Under the pieces are notes generated by a model. The model had not been told where the DNA came from, ran no database searches, and saw nothing but the letters and a program-made list of their open reading frames with translations. From Natronomonas gomsonensis (lineage in GTDB: Archaea; Halobacteriota; Halobacteria; Halobacteriales; Haloarculaceae), in assembly GCF_024300825.1 (NCBI RefSeq), contig NZ_CP101323.1, positions 2,914,001 through 2,978,000 of the forward strand: a stretch of DNA of 64,000 nucleotides, written 5' to 3'. Both the position numbers and the translations under genes were made by a program. Shown one piece after another: positions 42,764 to 51,871 of this stretch (the first letter of the stretch is position 1; each line of letters begins with the position of its first letter).

Positions 42764-43092
42764 GGGCGACCAACCTCATTGGATATGTGTTGGTAACTCA
42801 TACCACGGATTGTCGTTTCAGGAGATGAAATATATAGCTTGTCCATACTCTGGCGGGTACAGCAAGCCAACGGGCGGCCGCTGTTCGTGACCGTTCAGGC
42901 GACTGGGGCTTCCAGCAACATTTATATCAACGGCGTTGAAACTACTGGACCAAGCCATGAGAGTGCATCACAGTGGCACGTGTGCCACAACGAGGTGCCG
43001 GATAACTGGACGGATTCACGGAGTACTGTCGAGGAACTGGCCGCTGTTAACCGGTACTCACGCAGCGGGCCGTTCGCCCGCCAACAAATAGT
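42764..43092. promoter_or_regulatory. Divergent promoter region, cupin operon and ABC transporter operon
   Basis: 329 bp without a gene. TGGTA at 42791-42795 and TACCA at 42801-42805 form an inverted repeat near the cupin start. TATA-like elements GAAATATATAGC (about 42827-42838) and CATTTATATC (about 42919-42928) occur on the plus strand toward the transporter operon. A plus-strand open frame over 42839-43129 has no family signal and overlaps the permease start, so it is not called. Confidence 0.45.
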
Positions 43093-43959
43093 ATGGCGCT
43101 GGGAAGTGACCTCGCGGTGGCGATACTGAACGGCGTCACTTGGGGACTTATCGTGGCGCTGATCGCATTAGGACTCAACCAAATCTACGGGCTGCTTGAA
43201 ATCGTCAATATGGCCCACGGATCGCTGTATATGCTCGGTGCTGTCATCGGCTGGTTTATGATAGATGCCACCGGGAGCTTCGGCGCGGCGCTGCTGGTCG
43301 CGCCCCTTGCCGTCGGCGTCATCGGGATGACCGTCGAGCGCACAATCCTCCGGCCGATTGAGGACGACCTCACGATCACTCTGATCGCGACGTTCGGCCT
43401 ATTGTTGATCTTCGATCACTTGGCGCTGATGACGTTCGGCCCCGGTACCCGCTCGGTATCCGCGCCAGTCGGTGGCACGGTGTCGTTTGCGGGCATCTCG
43501 TACTCGAAGTACCGTCTTGTCGTCGGCGTCGTCTCCATCGTCCTGATGGTATGTCTATACCTGTTCCTCTTCCGGACCCGCTATGGGACCTGGATGCGGG
43601 GCGTCCGTCAGGACCGAGAAACCGCAAGTGCGCTCGGAATTCCCACTTCGAAAGTGTTCGTCTTCACGTTCGGCCTAGGCTCGTTCTTGGCCGCGCTGGC
43701 CGGCGTGTTGCTGGCACCGATCGTCAGTGTGGGCCACCTGATGGGGCTCGACATCCTTGCGGTGGCCTTCATGGTGGTAATCGTCGGCGGCTTAGGCTCT
43801 CTGCGCGGCGTCCTCGTCGCCAGTTTGATATACGCACTCGTCGAGAACGTGAGTTCATTATTCATGACCCCCATAGAGGCACGCATCCTGACATTCGCGC
43901 TCATGATCGCATTCGTATTGGTTCGCCCTGACGGCATCTTCCGGGGTGCATCCGCGTGA
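43093..43959 (+). CDS. livH: LivH-type ABC permease
   Basis: 288-aa membrane protein of the branched-chain amino acid/urea permease family, with about eight helices. NGVTWGLIVALIALGLNQIY and GLLEIVNMAHGSLYMLG are diagnostic. VVIVGGLGSLRGVLVASLIY near the end is the coupling-region pattern. First gene of a five-gene operon with overlaps throughout (GTGA with livM). It is probably served by the two lipoprotein receptors at 36962 and 38454. Confidence 0.92.
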   Translation: MALGSDLAVAILNGVTWGLIVALIALGLNQIYGLLEIVNMAHGSLYMLGAVIGWFMIDATGSFGAALLVAPLAVGVIGMTVERTILRPIEDDLTITLIATFGLLLIFDHLALMTFGPGTRSVSAPVGGTVSFAGISYSKYRLVVGVVSIVLMVCLYLFLFRTRYGTWMRGVRQDRETASALGIPTSKVFVFTFGLGSFLAALAGVLLAPIVSVGHLMGLDILAVAFMVVIVGGLGSLRGVLVASLIYALVENVSSLFMTPIEARILTFALMIAFVLVRPDGIFRGASA

Positions 43960-45020
43960 CCCGGAACATCGAGACGCCACTCGGAACGCTGACTCCCACG
44001 AACGGGGCCTGGATTGCGCTTGCGGCTATCGCCGTAATCTACCCCTTCACTGTGGACAACTTCCTGTTGTTCTTAGGCGCGTCAGTCCTGGCGCTGGGGC
44101 TGTATGGGGCTTCCTTCGACCTAATCTACGGCTACACAGGATTGTTGAGCTTCGGTCACGCCGCGTTCTATGGCGTCGGCGCGTACGCGGCGACATTCGC
44201 AATCCAAGACTACGGTCAGGGCGTTCTCACCGCCATGCTCGTTGGATTCCTCGTTACCGCCGTCATCGCCATCGGTCTGGGTCTCATCGCGATTCGAGTC
44301 AGTTCGCACGGATTCGTGATCGTTACGATCCTGATCGTCCTAATCGCGAACCTCGCCGCGGTGAGCTTGACGTCGATTACCGGCGGTACCGACGGGATGA
44401 GCGTCATCATTCCTGAACTCGCGCTACCGATGCTCGGGGAGTTCTCGATGCTAAACCCGATGTTCAGGTACTTCTTCGTCTTGGCCGTGGTCGGAGTCTC
44501 GCTCATGGCTATGAACCGCCTCGTGAACTCGCCGATTGGCCTCGTGTTCCGAATGATCCGTGACAATGAACAGCGCGCGCGGATGCTCGGGTACAACGTT
44601 ACGGTTTACAAGCTGATTGCCTTCAGCGTCAGTGGCGCATTCGCCGGTGTGGCGGGTGTGCTCAGCATGTACGTCACTGGGTTCGTGAGCGCCTCGCACT
44701 TCGCTCTCATTGTCTCTGGTGACGCGGTCATCTACACGCTTGTTGGCGGCCGAGCGACGCTGATCGGCGCTATCTTAGGCGCGGTCCTGATCGAAGGAGC
44801 CTCGAACTTCGTGAGCGGGATTACCGATGTCTACCCGCTGATTATCGGCGCAATCTTGTTATTCACCGTGATCTTCGAGCCGGAGGGTGTCGTTGGGATG
44901 TCCCACCGCGTTCGCGACTGGCTCCAAGACCGCGGCGTATTGCCTGGGGGAGACGAACCTGAGTCGCCGACAGACCCCGATGCTGATCCCGGCGCTACCG
45001 AGGTGACTACCGATGAGTGA
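43956..45020 (+). CDS. livM: LivM-type ABC permease
   Basis: 354-aa permease partner of LivH starting at a GTG (43956) overlapping the livH stop. About ten helices; LIYGYTGLLSFGHAAFYGVG and RMIRDNEQRARMLGYNV are family hallmarks. The C-terminal 30 residues are acidic and probably cytosolic. It overlaps the ATPase gene livG by 8 bp. Confidence 0.92.
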   Translation: MTRNIETPLGTLTPTNGAWIALAAIAVIYPFTVDNFLLFLGASVLALGLYGASFDLIYGYTGLLSFGHAAFYGVGAYAATFAIQDYGQGVLTAMLVGFLVTAVIAIGLGLIAIRVSSHGFVIVTILIVLIANLAAVSLTSITGGTDGMSVIIPELALPMLGEFSMLNPMFRYFFVLAVVGVSLMAMNRLVNSPIGLVFRMIRDNEQRARMLGYNVTVYKLIAFSVSGAFAGVAGVLSMYVTGFVSASHFALIVSGDAVIYTLVGGRATLIGAILGAVLIEGASNFVSGITDVYPLIIGAILLFTVIFEPEGVVGMSHRVRDWLQDRGVLPGGDEPESPTDPDADPGATEVTTDE

Positions 45021-45759
45021 GACCATACTCAGGACGGACGGATTGACCCGCAGGTTCGGCTCACTGGTCGCTGTCAACGATGTTGACCTCGAGATTTACG
45101 AGGGCGAGATTCGTGGATTGATCGGCCCGAACGGGGCCGGTAAGACCACCGTGTTTAACATGCTCTCAGGGATGCTTGATCCGTCGTCCGGCGAAATCTG
45201 GTTTCACGATGAGGAGATTACGGACATGCCGCCGCACCAGATCACTTCTCGTGGGATGGCTCTCGCCTTTCAGATCACCAGTATCTTCCCCGAACTGACG
45301 GTCACGGAGAACGTCCTCGGGGCTATCAATGGCCAGAAGCGCTTTCTGAACCCGCTTGAACGCTACAGCGACGACGAAGCCGGCCACGAGCGTGTGATGG
45401 AACTCTTGGAGCGCGTCGGTCTCATGGAACATGCAGAAGAGACAGCAGAGAACCTCTCACACGGCGACCAGAAGGTCCTTGAGATGGCGCTCGCGCTCGC
45501 GAGCGATCCGGATATGCTCCTTCTCGACGAGCCCGCGGCAGGGCTCTCAGCCAGTGAGACACGGACCGTGGTCAACCTGCTTGAGGAACTCCACGGAGAG
45601 GTTACGATCATGCTCATCGAACACGACATGGATTTGGTGATGGAACTCGTCGATAGCCTTACCGTGCTTCATCACGGCGAGATCATTTCAGAGGGGAAAC
45701 CCTCGGAGATCAAGACGGACGAACAAGTGCAAGAAGTCTACTTCGGGAGGGAGTACTAA
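45013..45759 (+). CDS. livG: LivG-type ABC ATPase
   Basis: 248-aa ATPase. Walker A is GPNGAGKTT; the signature NLSHGDQKVLEMALALA replaces the common LSYG; Walker B is MLLLDEPAAGLS, and the switch His lies in LIEHDMDLVMEL. The C-terminal helix-loop ending VQEVYFGREY is typical of LivG. It shares one base with the livF start. Confidence 0.93.
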   Translation: MSETILRTDGLTRRFGSLVAVNDVDLEIYEGEIRGLIGPNGAGKTTVFNMLSGMLDPSSGEIWFHDEEITDMPPHQITSRGMALAFQITSIFPELTVTENVLGAINGQKRFLNPLERYSDDEAGHERVMELLERVGLMEHAEETAENLSHGDQKVLEMALALASDPDMLLLDEPAAGLSASETRTVVNLLEELHGEVTIMLIEHDMDLVMELVDSLTVLHHGEIISEGKPSEIKTDEQVQEVYFGREY

Positions 45760-46460
45760 TGCTGGAAGTGGACGCCATCAACACCTACTACGGGAAGAGC
45801 CACATCCTCCACGATGTCAGCTTCGAGGCTGACAACGACGAGGTGGTCGCTCTCCTCGGTCGCAATGGTGTCGGAAAAACCACCACCATGAAATCAATCA
45901 TCGGGTTAACCCCTCCGCGAACTGGAACGGTCCGATTCGAGGATGAGGTAATTTCAGGCAACTCAGCGAGCGAGATTGCCAACCGTGGAATCGGTTATGT
46001 CCCGCAGGACAGGGGAATGTTTCCCGACTTGACTGTCGAGGAGAACCTGACGATGGGGCTCGGGACGGCGACCCGGGATCAGAGTATCCTCGACCAGATT
46101 TACGAGCGATTCCCCCGCGTCGAGGAACGGCTCCAGCAAAAGGCCGGCACCCTCTCGGGCGGTGAACAGCAGATGGTGGCGATGGCCCGCGCACTGATGC
46201 GGGACCCGAAACTCGTGTTGATGGACGAACCCACCGAGGGGCTGATGCCCTCGTTGATTCCCGAAATCGCCGATATCACCGAAGAGATCGCCGATTCGGG
46301 ATACACTATCGTTATCGTCGAACAGAACGTTGACCTGGTAATGGACATCGCCGACCGCGTCTACCTGATGGACAACGGCCGGATCCACGAGCAGGCAACG
46401 CCAGCTGAACTGCGCGAGAATGAAGCGATCCTCGAGAAGTACCTTGGAGTTGGTATCTAA
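45759..46460 (+). CDS. livF: LivF-type ABC ATPase
   Basis: 233-aa ATPase. Walker A is GRNGVGKTT, signature LSGGEQQMVAMARALM, Walker B LVLMDEPTEGLMP, and the switch His position of LivG is replaced by Gln in VEQNVDLV, as in many LivF proteins. It ends ILEKYLGVGI, typical of the family. Stop and the next start overlap as TAATG, so the metalloenzyme gene at 46460 is translationally linked to the transporter. Confidence 0.93.
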   Translation: MLEVDAINTYYGKSHILHDVSFEADNDEVVALLGRNGVGKTTTMKSIIGLTPPRTGTVRFEDEVISGNSASEIANRGIGYVPQDRGMFPDLTVEENLTMGLGTATRDQSILDQIYERFPRVEERLQQKAGTLSGGEQQMVAMARALMRDPKLVLMDEPTEGLMPSLIPEIADITEEIADSGYTIVIVEQNVDLVMDIADRVYLMDNGRIHEQATPAELRENEAILEKYLGVGI

Positions 46461-47458
46461 TGATAGACTTCGAACTCAGTCCGATTTCGCGACGCATCGT
46501 CGAAGAACTGGCAACGGTTACTGCAGAGGAGGAGGTGCTCGTCATCTCCGATCCGGAGAAGGTGAGCGTGGGGCGTGCAATCACCAACGCAGCGCGGTCG
46601 ACGGGTGCGAACGCAACCCTATCGATAATGCCGCGACTGGATGCCCACGGGAACGAACCACCGGAACCGGTTGCCGCCGCGATGAAGGCCGCTGACGTGG
46701 CCTTCACTGCAACGACCCACGCGATCACGCACACGCAGTCCCGACTCGCGGCCTCAGACGCCGGCACGCGTGTCGTTGTCCTTCGGGGCGTCACGGAAGA
46801 CATGCTGATTGAAGGGGGCATGAACACCGACTACGAGCGGCTTCGTGAGGTCACCGCTGCTACGCGTGATGTCCTTGACGCTGCCAGCGAGGCCCACGTT
46901 ACCAGCCCTGCCGGAACGGACATCGACCTGAACTTGGAGGGCAGCTCGGCGTTCTCCCTCGATGGCTACTTCCATGATTACGGCTTCTCCGCGCTTCCAG
47001 GTGGGGAGTCGCCGACCTGTCCGCAAAAGAAACCAGGCACTGACGGGACCGTCGTCATCGACTACTCGATGGACAACATCGGCCATCTCGACGAACCGAT
47101 CGAACTCACGTTCGAGGCGGGAACGCTGACCGATATTTCGGGTGGTAGCGAGGCCGACGAGTTACAGGCTATTGTCGACGATGCTGGCAAGAACGCCGGC
47201 AATCTCGCCGAGTTCGCAATCGGGACCAACCCCGACGCGCGCCTGATCGGCAACCTCGCCGAGGACAAAAAGAAGGCCGGTACCGTCCACTTCGCTATCG
47301 GCGACGACACCAGTCTTGGTGGCACCCTAGAGAGCGAAATCCACTTCGACGGTCTCGTCCTCGACCCGACCGTCGAACTCGACGGCACCGTTGTCCTTGA
47401 CGAGGGGACGCTGGACATTGAAGGCATCCTCGACTTGGCGGACGAACTCCGGGACTAA
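46460..47458 (+). CDS. M29/NicX-family metalloenzyme
   Basis: 332-aa protein of the fold shared by M29 aminopeptidases (AmpS, aminopeptidase T) and 2,5-dihydroxypyridine 5,6-dioxygenase NicX. Metal-ligand candidates are Glu183 (LPGGESPTCPQ), Glu251 (EFAIGTNP), His277 (GTVHFAIGDD), His295 and Asp297 (EIHFDGLVLDP). The motifs favour the peptidase-like side, but the N-terminal half differs from classical M29 enzymes. It is last in the Liv-type transporter operon, so it probably acts on the imported compound or a derivative. Peptidase, amidase and dioxygenase activities remain open. Confidence 0.78.
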   Translation: MIDFELSPISRRIVEELATVTAEEEVLVISDPEKVSVGRAITNAARSTGANATLSIMPRLDAHGNEPPEPVAAAMKAADVAFTATTHAITHTQSRLAASDAGTRVVVLRGVTEDMLIEGGMNTDYERLREVTAATRDVLDAASEAHVTSPAGTDIDLNLEGSSAFSLDGYFHDYGFSALPGGESPTCPQKKPGTDGTVVIDYSMDNIGHLDEPIELTFEAGTLTDISGGSEADELQAIVDDAGKNAGNLAEFAIGTNPDARLIGNLAEDKKKAGTVHFAIGDDTSLGGTLESEIHFDGLVLDPTVELDGTVVLDEGTLDIEGILDLADELRD

Positions 47459-47524
47459 CCGGCAGAGCCGCCGCTCCCTATTCTGCAGTTCCGTTACCGC
47501 CGAAAACGTGCGTCGGCCGACCGA

Positions 47525-48655
47525 TCACCCGTCTTCGCGGTTGTGGATCGCCCCGTCGCGCGCTGAGAGATGCTGTGGATCCCGGTCGTTCGCGACGGCC
47601 AGAAGTTCGGCGACGATGCTGTGGGCGATTCCATAGGGCGTACTCCCACCTAAATCGAGACCGATCGGGGTGTAAACCCGCTCCAGATCGGTCTCGGTTG
47701 GTGTCGTGGCGGTCTCATCGTCGTCCATCGCCGCGAGCAGTTCCTCGAAGCGCTCGCGCGGGCCCATGAGCCCGATGTATGGAACAGGGGTCTCGAGTAG
47801 TTCCTCAAGCGCGAGTCGGTCGTCGACGAAGTTATGCGTCATAATGACGACGTAGGTGTCCTCGTCGAAGGACTCGGTGTCCCGAATCCGTGCCGGTGAG
47901 GTCGAATTAACCTCGGTGGCGGAGGGGAACTGATCCGAGTCCGTGGTTCCCCGGAACCCGACGACGTGGACGCGGAAGTCGGCGTTCGCGGCCAATTCGA
48001 CCACGGGACCGACGTCGTGGCCGGAGCCGACGACGACGAGTTTTGGGGCCGGCGTGAGCGCATCTACGAACACCTCGGCTGCCCCCGCGTCGGTTTCGAC
48101 ACGGACCACGCCACTGCGTTCTTGTTCAAGGTGGTCTTTGACCTCAGATTCGACTGCGTCCCGGACCCACGCAGGTGCGTCCGATCCCTCGACGAATCCC
48201 TTGCCGGGGCGGTAGTTTCCCCGACTCCAGGCTGGGGCGTTCCCGTCGAGAACCGTGACGACGCCGACGGGCTCATTCGCGGCAACACTGTCGAGGGCCG
48301 GCCGGTAGTCTGCAGTCAGCGGCTCAAGGAGGACATCGATGATTCCGTTACAGCCGACGCCGAGCCCCCAGACGTCCTCGTCGTCCTCCATCATGTCGTA
48401 CGTTTCAATTCGTGGACAGCCGCTATCAAGGACATCCGCTGCAATGCGATTGATTTGGTCCTCCAGACACCCAGCTGTGATGCTGCCGAGGCCATCGCCA
48501 TCGGGCGTGACGAGCATCTTCGCACCAGGACGCCGATAGGCGTTCCCTTCGACATCGGTTACGGTCGCGAGGACCGCCGGTTTATCTGCTTCGAGCAATT
48601 CGCGAGCCCGGGCATACACCGTCGACTCGGGAACGCTCCATCTGCTGTCTGTCAT
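47525..48655 (-). CDS. XdhC/CoxI-family molybdenum-enzyme maturation protein
   Basis: 376-aa protein. The N-terminal XdhC/CoxI domain has ADKPAVLATVTDVEGNAYRR and LGSITAGCLEDQI, followed by LGVGCNGIIDVLLEPL. A C-terminal Rossmann domain follows (LVVVGSGHDVGPVVELA), ending with VYTPIGLDLGGSTPYGIAHS. Such proteins bind the molybdenum cofactor and promote its sulfuration and insertion into xanthine-dehydrogenase-type enzymes. It is convergent with the transporter operon. Its presence supports the two large subunits being true sulfurated Mo hydroxylases. Confidence 0.9.
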   Translation of the reverse strand: MTDSRWSVPESTVYARARELLEADKPAVLATVTDVEGNAYRRPGAKMLVTPDGDGLGSITAGCLEDQINRIAADVLDSGCPRIETYDMMEDDEDVWGLGVGCNGIIDVLLEPLTADYRPALDSVAANEPVGVVTVLDGNAPAWSRGNYRPGKGFVEGSDAPAWVRDAVESEVKDHLEQERSGVVRVETDAGAAEVFVDALTPAPKLVVVGSGHDVGPVVELAANADFRVHVVGFRGTTDSDQFPSATEVNSTSPARIRDTESFDEDTYVVIMTHNFVDDRLALEELLETPVPYIGLMGPRERFEELLAAMDDDETATTPTETDLERVYTPIGLDLGGSTPYGIAHSIVAELLAVANDRDPQHLSARDGAIHNREDG

Positions 48656-48849
48656 TGCTAAAGGAGTCGCGTCCCTTGATTGTAAGCGTTTTCCCCGCTA
48701 AAGTGGCCCGAATGGGCCGAACAGACTGAATACGGCTCATCTGGCCATCTCCCGTCAGCGCTAAAATCGCGGCTGCTCAGGACCGTAAACCGACAGGGTA
48801 CCGGGTGGTATCCACCATCATTATTACCGGGCCCGCGCAATAGGTTGCA

Positions 48850-50013
48850 ATGCTCGACTACTTCGATGTAGAATCGGATGTGTCCGCAGAGGAGCGGATG
48901 ATCCGGGACACGGCCCGAGAATTCGTGGAAGAGAAGGTACACCCCAATATCGGCGAGCACTGGATTGAGGGAACCTTTCCCACTCAATTGATCTCTGAAA
49001 TGGGTGAGATGGGGTTCTATGCACCCAACTTGGAGGGATATGGCTCTCCAAACGTCTCTGAGACCGCGTATGGTCTCCTGATGCAGGAACTGGAGGCCTG
49101 TGACTCTGGCCTGCGCTCGATGGCCTCCGTTCAGGGTGCGCTCGTAATGTACCCAATCCACGCCTACGGCTCGGAGGCACAGAAAGACGAGTGGCTGCCC
49201 AAACTCGGCAGGGGAGACGCGGTGGGCTGTTTCGGCCTCACCGAACCCGAACACGGTTCCAATCCGACGGCGATGGAGACCTACGCTGAGGAGGCCGATG
49301 GCGGCTACCGACTGAAGGGTGCGAAGACATGGATTACGAACTCCCCGATTGCGGATGTCGCCATCGTCTGGGCGCGTGACCGGACCGACCCTGACACGCC
49401 CGTCCGGGGATTCCTCGTGGAGACCGATCGCGACGGCGTCTCGACGAACAAGATTACCGAGAAACTCTCGCTTCGGGCCTCTATCACTGGTGAAATCGGT
49501 CTCAACGACGTGTTTGTTCCCGAGGAGAACCTGCTGCCCGGCGCGGAAGGTATGGGTGGACCACTCGGATGTTTAACACAAGCTCGTTACGGCATCGCCT
49601 GGGGCGCTATCGGCGCCGCACGTGATTGCTTCGAAACCGCCAGACAGTACGCAGAAGACCGCGACCAGTTCGGTGGCCCCATCGGTCGGTTCCAGCTACA
49701 GCAGGACAAACTCGCCGAGATGGCCACCCAGATAACGCTCGCCCAACTGCTCGCGCACCGCCTCGCGGACCTCAAAGAACGCGGCGCGATGCGCCCCCAG
49801 CACGTTTCGATGGCCAAGCGCAACAACGTCCGGATGGCCCGCGACCAGTCCCGCATCGCTCGCGAGATGCTCGGCGGTAACGGCATCACCGCCGACTACT
49901 CGCCGATGCGACACATGGCCAACCTCGAGACAGTGTATACCTACGAAGGGACCCACGACATTCATACTCTGATTCTTGGGGAAGACCTGACTGGCATCGC
50001 CGCCTACGAGTGA
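48850..50013 (+). CDS. gcdH: Glutaryl-CoA dehydrogenase (decarboxylating)
   Basis: 387-aa acyl-CoA dehydrogenase. The catalytic Glu366 is in TYEGTHDIHTLILG and the FAD contact region is GCFGLTEPEHGSNP. The residues that bind the distal carboxylate in glutaryl-CoA dehydrogenase, Arg94 and Ser98 in the human enzyme, have counterparts Arg89 and Ser93 (GLRSMASVQGALV). KRNNVRMARDQSR and MLGGNGI are further family matches. It converts glutaryl-CoA to crotonyl-CoA and CO2. Its stop overlaps the CoA-transferase start by 4 bp. A palindrome GGTGG-TAT-CCACC lies at 48804-48816. Confidence 0.87.
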   Translation: MLDYFDVESDVSAEERMIRDTAREFVEEKVHPNIGEHWIEGTFPTQLISEMGEMGFYAPNLEGYGSPNVSETAYGLLMQELEACDSGLRSMASVQGALVMYPIHAYGSEAQKDEWLPKLGRGDAVGCFGLTEPEHGSNPTAMETYAEEADGGYRLKGAKTWITNSPIADVAIVWARDRTDPDTPVRGFLVETDRDGVSTNKITEKLSLRASITGEIGLNDVFVPEENLLPGAEGMGGPLGCLTQARYGIAWGAIGAARDCFETARQYAEDRDQFGGPIGRFQLQQDKLAEMATQITLAQLLAHRLADLKERGAMRPQHVSMAKRNNVRMARDQSRIAREMLGGNGITADYSPMRHMANLETVYTYEGTHDIHTLILGEDLTGIAAYE

Positions 50014-51242
50014 CTATGGTGGGCGAAGCCAAATCCTCCGAGACCGACGTCGGCCCGCTGGATGGGCTGACGGTGCTTGACGCATCGCGGGTGCTGGTCG
50101 GCCCGTTCTGTACGATGCAACTGGGAGACCTCGGCGCGGAAGTCGTCAAGGTCGAACATCCGAAAGGGGGCGACCAGACCCGTGGCTGGCACCCGCCAAC
50201 CTACGGCGACAGCGAGGAGAGCGCCTACTACATGAGCGTCAACCGGAACAAGCGCTCTATCACGCTCAACCTCGCCAGTGAAGATGGACGGGACCTGTTC
50301 CGCGAACTCGCCGCGAAGGCTGACGTAGTCGTCGAGAACTTCCGTGTCGGACAGATGGACGAGTGGGATCTGGGCTATCAGGACCTCCGCGCGGAGAACC
50401 CCGAACTGATCTACTGCTCGCTGTCGGGATACGGCGAGTGGGGCCCGGATCGGGACCGTCCGGCCTACGACATCATCATGCAGGCCGAGGGCGGTATGAT
50501 GTCGATTACCGGCGCGGAAGACGGCCCGCCGGTCAGAATCGGCGTGGCCATCGCGGATATCGGGGCGGGGATGTACGCCGCACAGGCCATCTTGGCTGCG
50601 CTCCTAGAGCGGGAACTCGGCGACGGCACCGGTCAGAAGGTCGACGTCAGCCTGCTTGACGGCCAGGTTGCCTGGATGACCTACATGGCCTCGAACTATT
50701 TCGCGACCGGCGAATCGCCCGGGCGGATGGGGAGCAAACATCCCACCATTGCCCCCTACCAAGCGTTCCCGACCACCGACGGCTACGTCGTGGTGGCTGT
50801 GGCTTCCGAAAACATCTGGCCACGGTTCTGTAAGGCGATGGACCGGCCGGATCTCGTGGCAGACGAACGGTTTGAGACGAACGCCGACCGTGTCGAGAAT
50901 CGAGACGACCTCGACGCGATTATCGAGGCCGAAATCTCGGCGTACACGACCGCAGATATGCTCAAACTGTTGGACGAGCACGGTGTCCCAGCCTCGGATG
51001 TCAAGGAAATGGCGGAAGTCTTCGACAATCCACAGGTGCAGGCCAGAGGGATGTACCGGACTATCTCTCACCCTACGGCTGGCGAGGTGGAGATGCCGGG
51101 AAGTCCCATGCACTTCTCGCGGACGCCGACATCGATCAGACAGTACCCACCCGCACTGGGTGAACAGACAGAGGCCATCCTTCGTGAACTCGGTTACTCG
51201 AGCGAGGAGATTGAACGACTGCGAGAAGAAGACGTGCTGTGA
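50010..51242 (+). CDS. Class III (CaiB/BaiF) CoA-transferase, glutarate-type candidate
   Basis: 410-aa family III CoA-transferase: LDGLTVLDASRVLVGPFCTM at the N-terminus, then VEHPKGGDQTRGWHPP, NRNKRSITLNL, and the catalytic Asp candidate Asp154 in RPAYDIIMQAEGG. Coupling to glutaryl-CoA dehydrogenase (ATGA overlap) is the arrangement seen for glutarate:succinyl-CoA transferases (SUGCT-like). It would activate free glutarate or a derivative for the dehydrogenase. Substrate is inferred from this pairing. Confidence 0.85.
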   Translation: MTMVGEAKSSETDVGPLDGLTVLDASRVLVGPFCTMQLGDLGAEVVKVEHPKGGDQTRGWHPPTYGDSEESAYYMSVNRNKRSITLNLASEDGRDLFRELAAKADVVVENFRVGQMDEWDLGYQDLRAENPELIYCSLSGYGEWGPDRDRPAYDIIMQAEGGMMSITGAEDGPPVRIGVAIADIGAGMYAAQAILAALLERELGDGTGQKVDVSLLDGQVAWMTYMASNYFATGESPGRMGSKHPTIAPYQAFPTTDGYVVVAVASENIWPRFCKAMDRPDLVADERFETNADRVENRDDLDAIIEAEISAYTTADMLKLLDEHGVPASDVKEMAEVFDNPQVQARGMYRTISHPTAGEVEMPGSPMHFSRTPTSIRQYPPALGEQTEAILRELGYSSEEIERLREEDVL

Positions 51243-51871
51243 TGCGATGACCGATACGTGCTCGTGTTAAACCATCCACGATTCCGCCAGACGAGCCGAT
51301 TTGGGGAACGGTTCTGCAATCTTCGACTATCCATGGTAGAATATATTAAGAAAATATTATATAGTATCTGATATATGGGGCACGTGCTTAGTGGTGTTCT
51401 CCTTGTCAAAAAGAGTCGCTGGTAATGATATCTGTTTATATCTAAACTGATAGTAGTGTCTAGTCCTCAACTTCATTACAGAATTAGACCACGGCATCGT
51501 CAAGCGCGATGTGACTTGTCTGTTTCTCAGAGTTCGGCTGTAAATCGTTATTCTGTATCTTGCTGTGGATGCTGTTTAGATTCAACAACCTCCCTCAATT
51601 ATAAATATTCTTATTTATATTTGCAAATGATAAATCGGCCAGATGCAGACGAGTACTGTCTCCAATTATTTCTTCTGGGTCATGTTTGTGCCCAACAAAC
51701 TGTAAGCCGATCCAACCGCTTTAACTGGTGATTATCAATATGGCGGCATATACACGCAGAAAGCGACCGCTTCACTCCTGAGTTAATACGACGCCGGAAC
51801 GGACTCTAAATGCTTCGTGGTCGCCTACACAATAGTCACATTTTTATTTTGCACGCGAGAAAATTTCCGTA
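51243..51871. other. AT-rich intergenic region, no gene seen
   Basis: 629 bp of AT-rich sequence with no convincing gene on either strand. A 91-codon frame at 51456 is cysteine/tyrosine-rich with no family resemblance and AT-driven codon use. A TATA-like CACATTTTTATTTTGC at about 51837-51852 serves the rdfA gene. The region separates the catabolic genes from the cell-shape pair. Confidence 0.45.

Noticed and set aside
51456-51731. 91-codon frame in the AT-rich intergenic region
   Set aside because: Cys/Tyr/Ser-rich sequence unlike acidic haloarchaeal proteins; no start signal or family.
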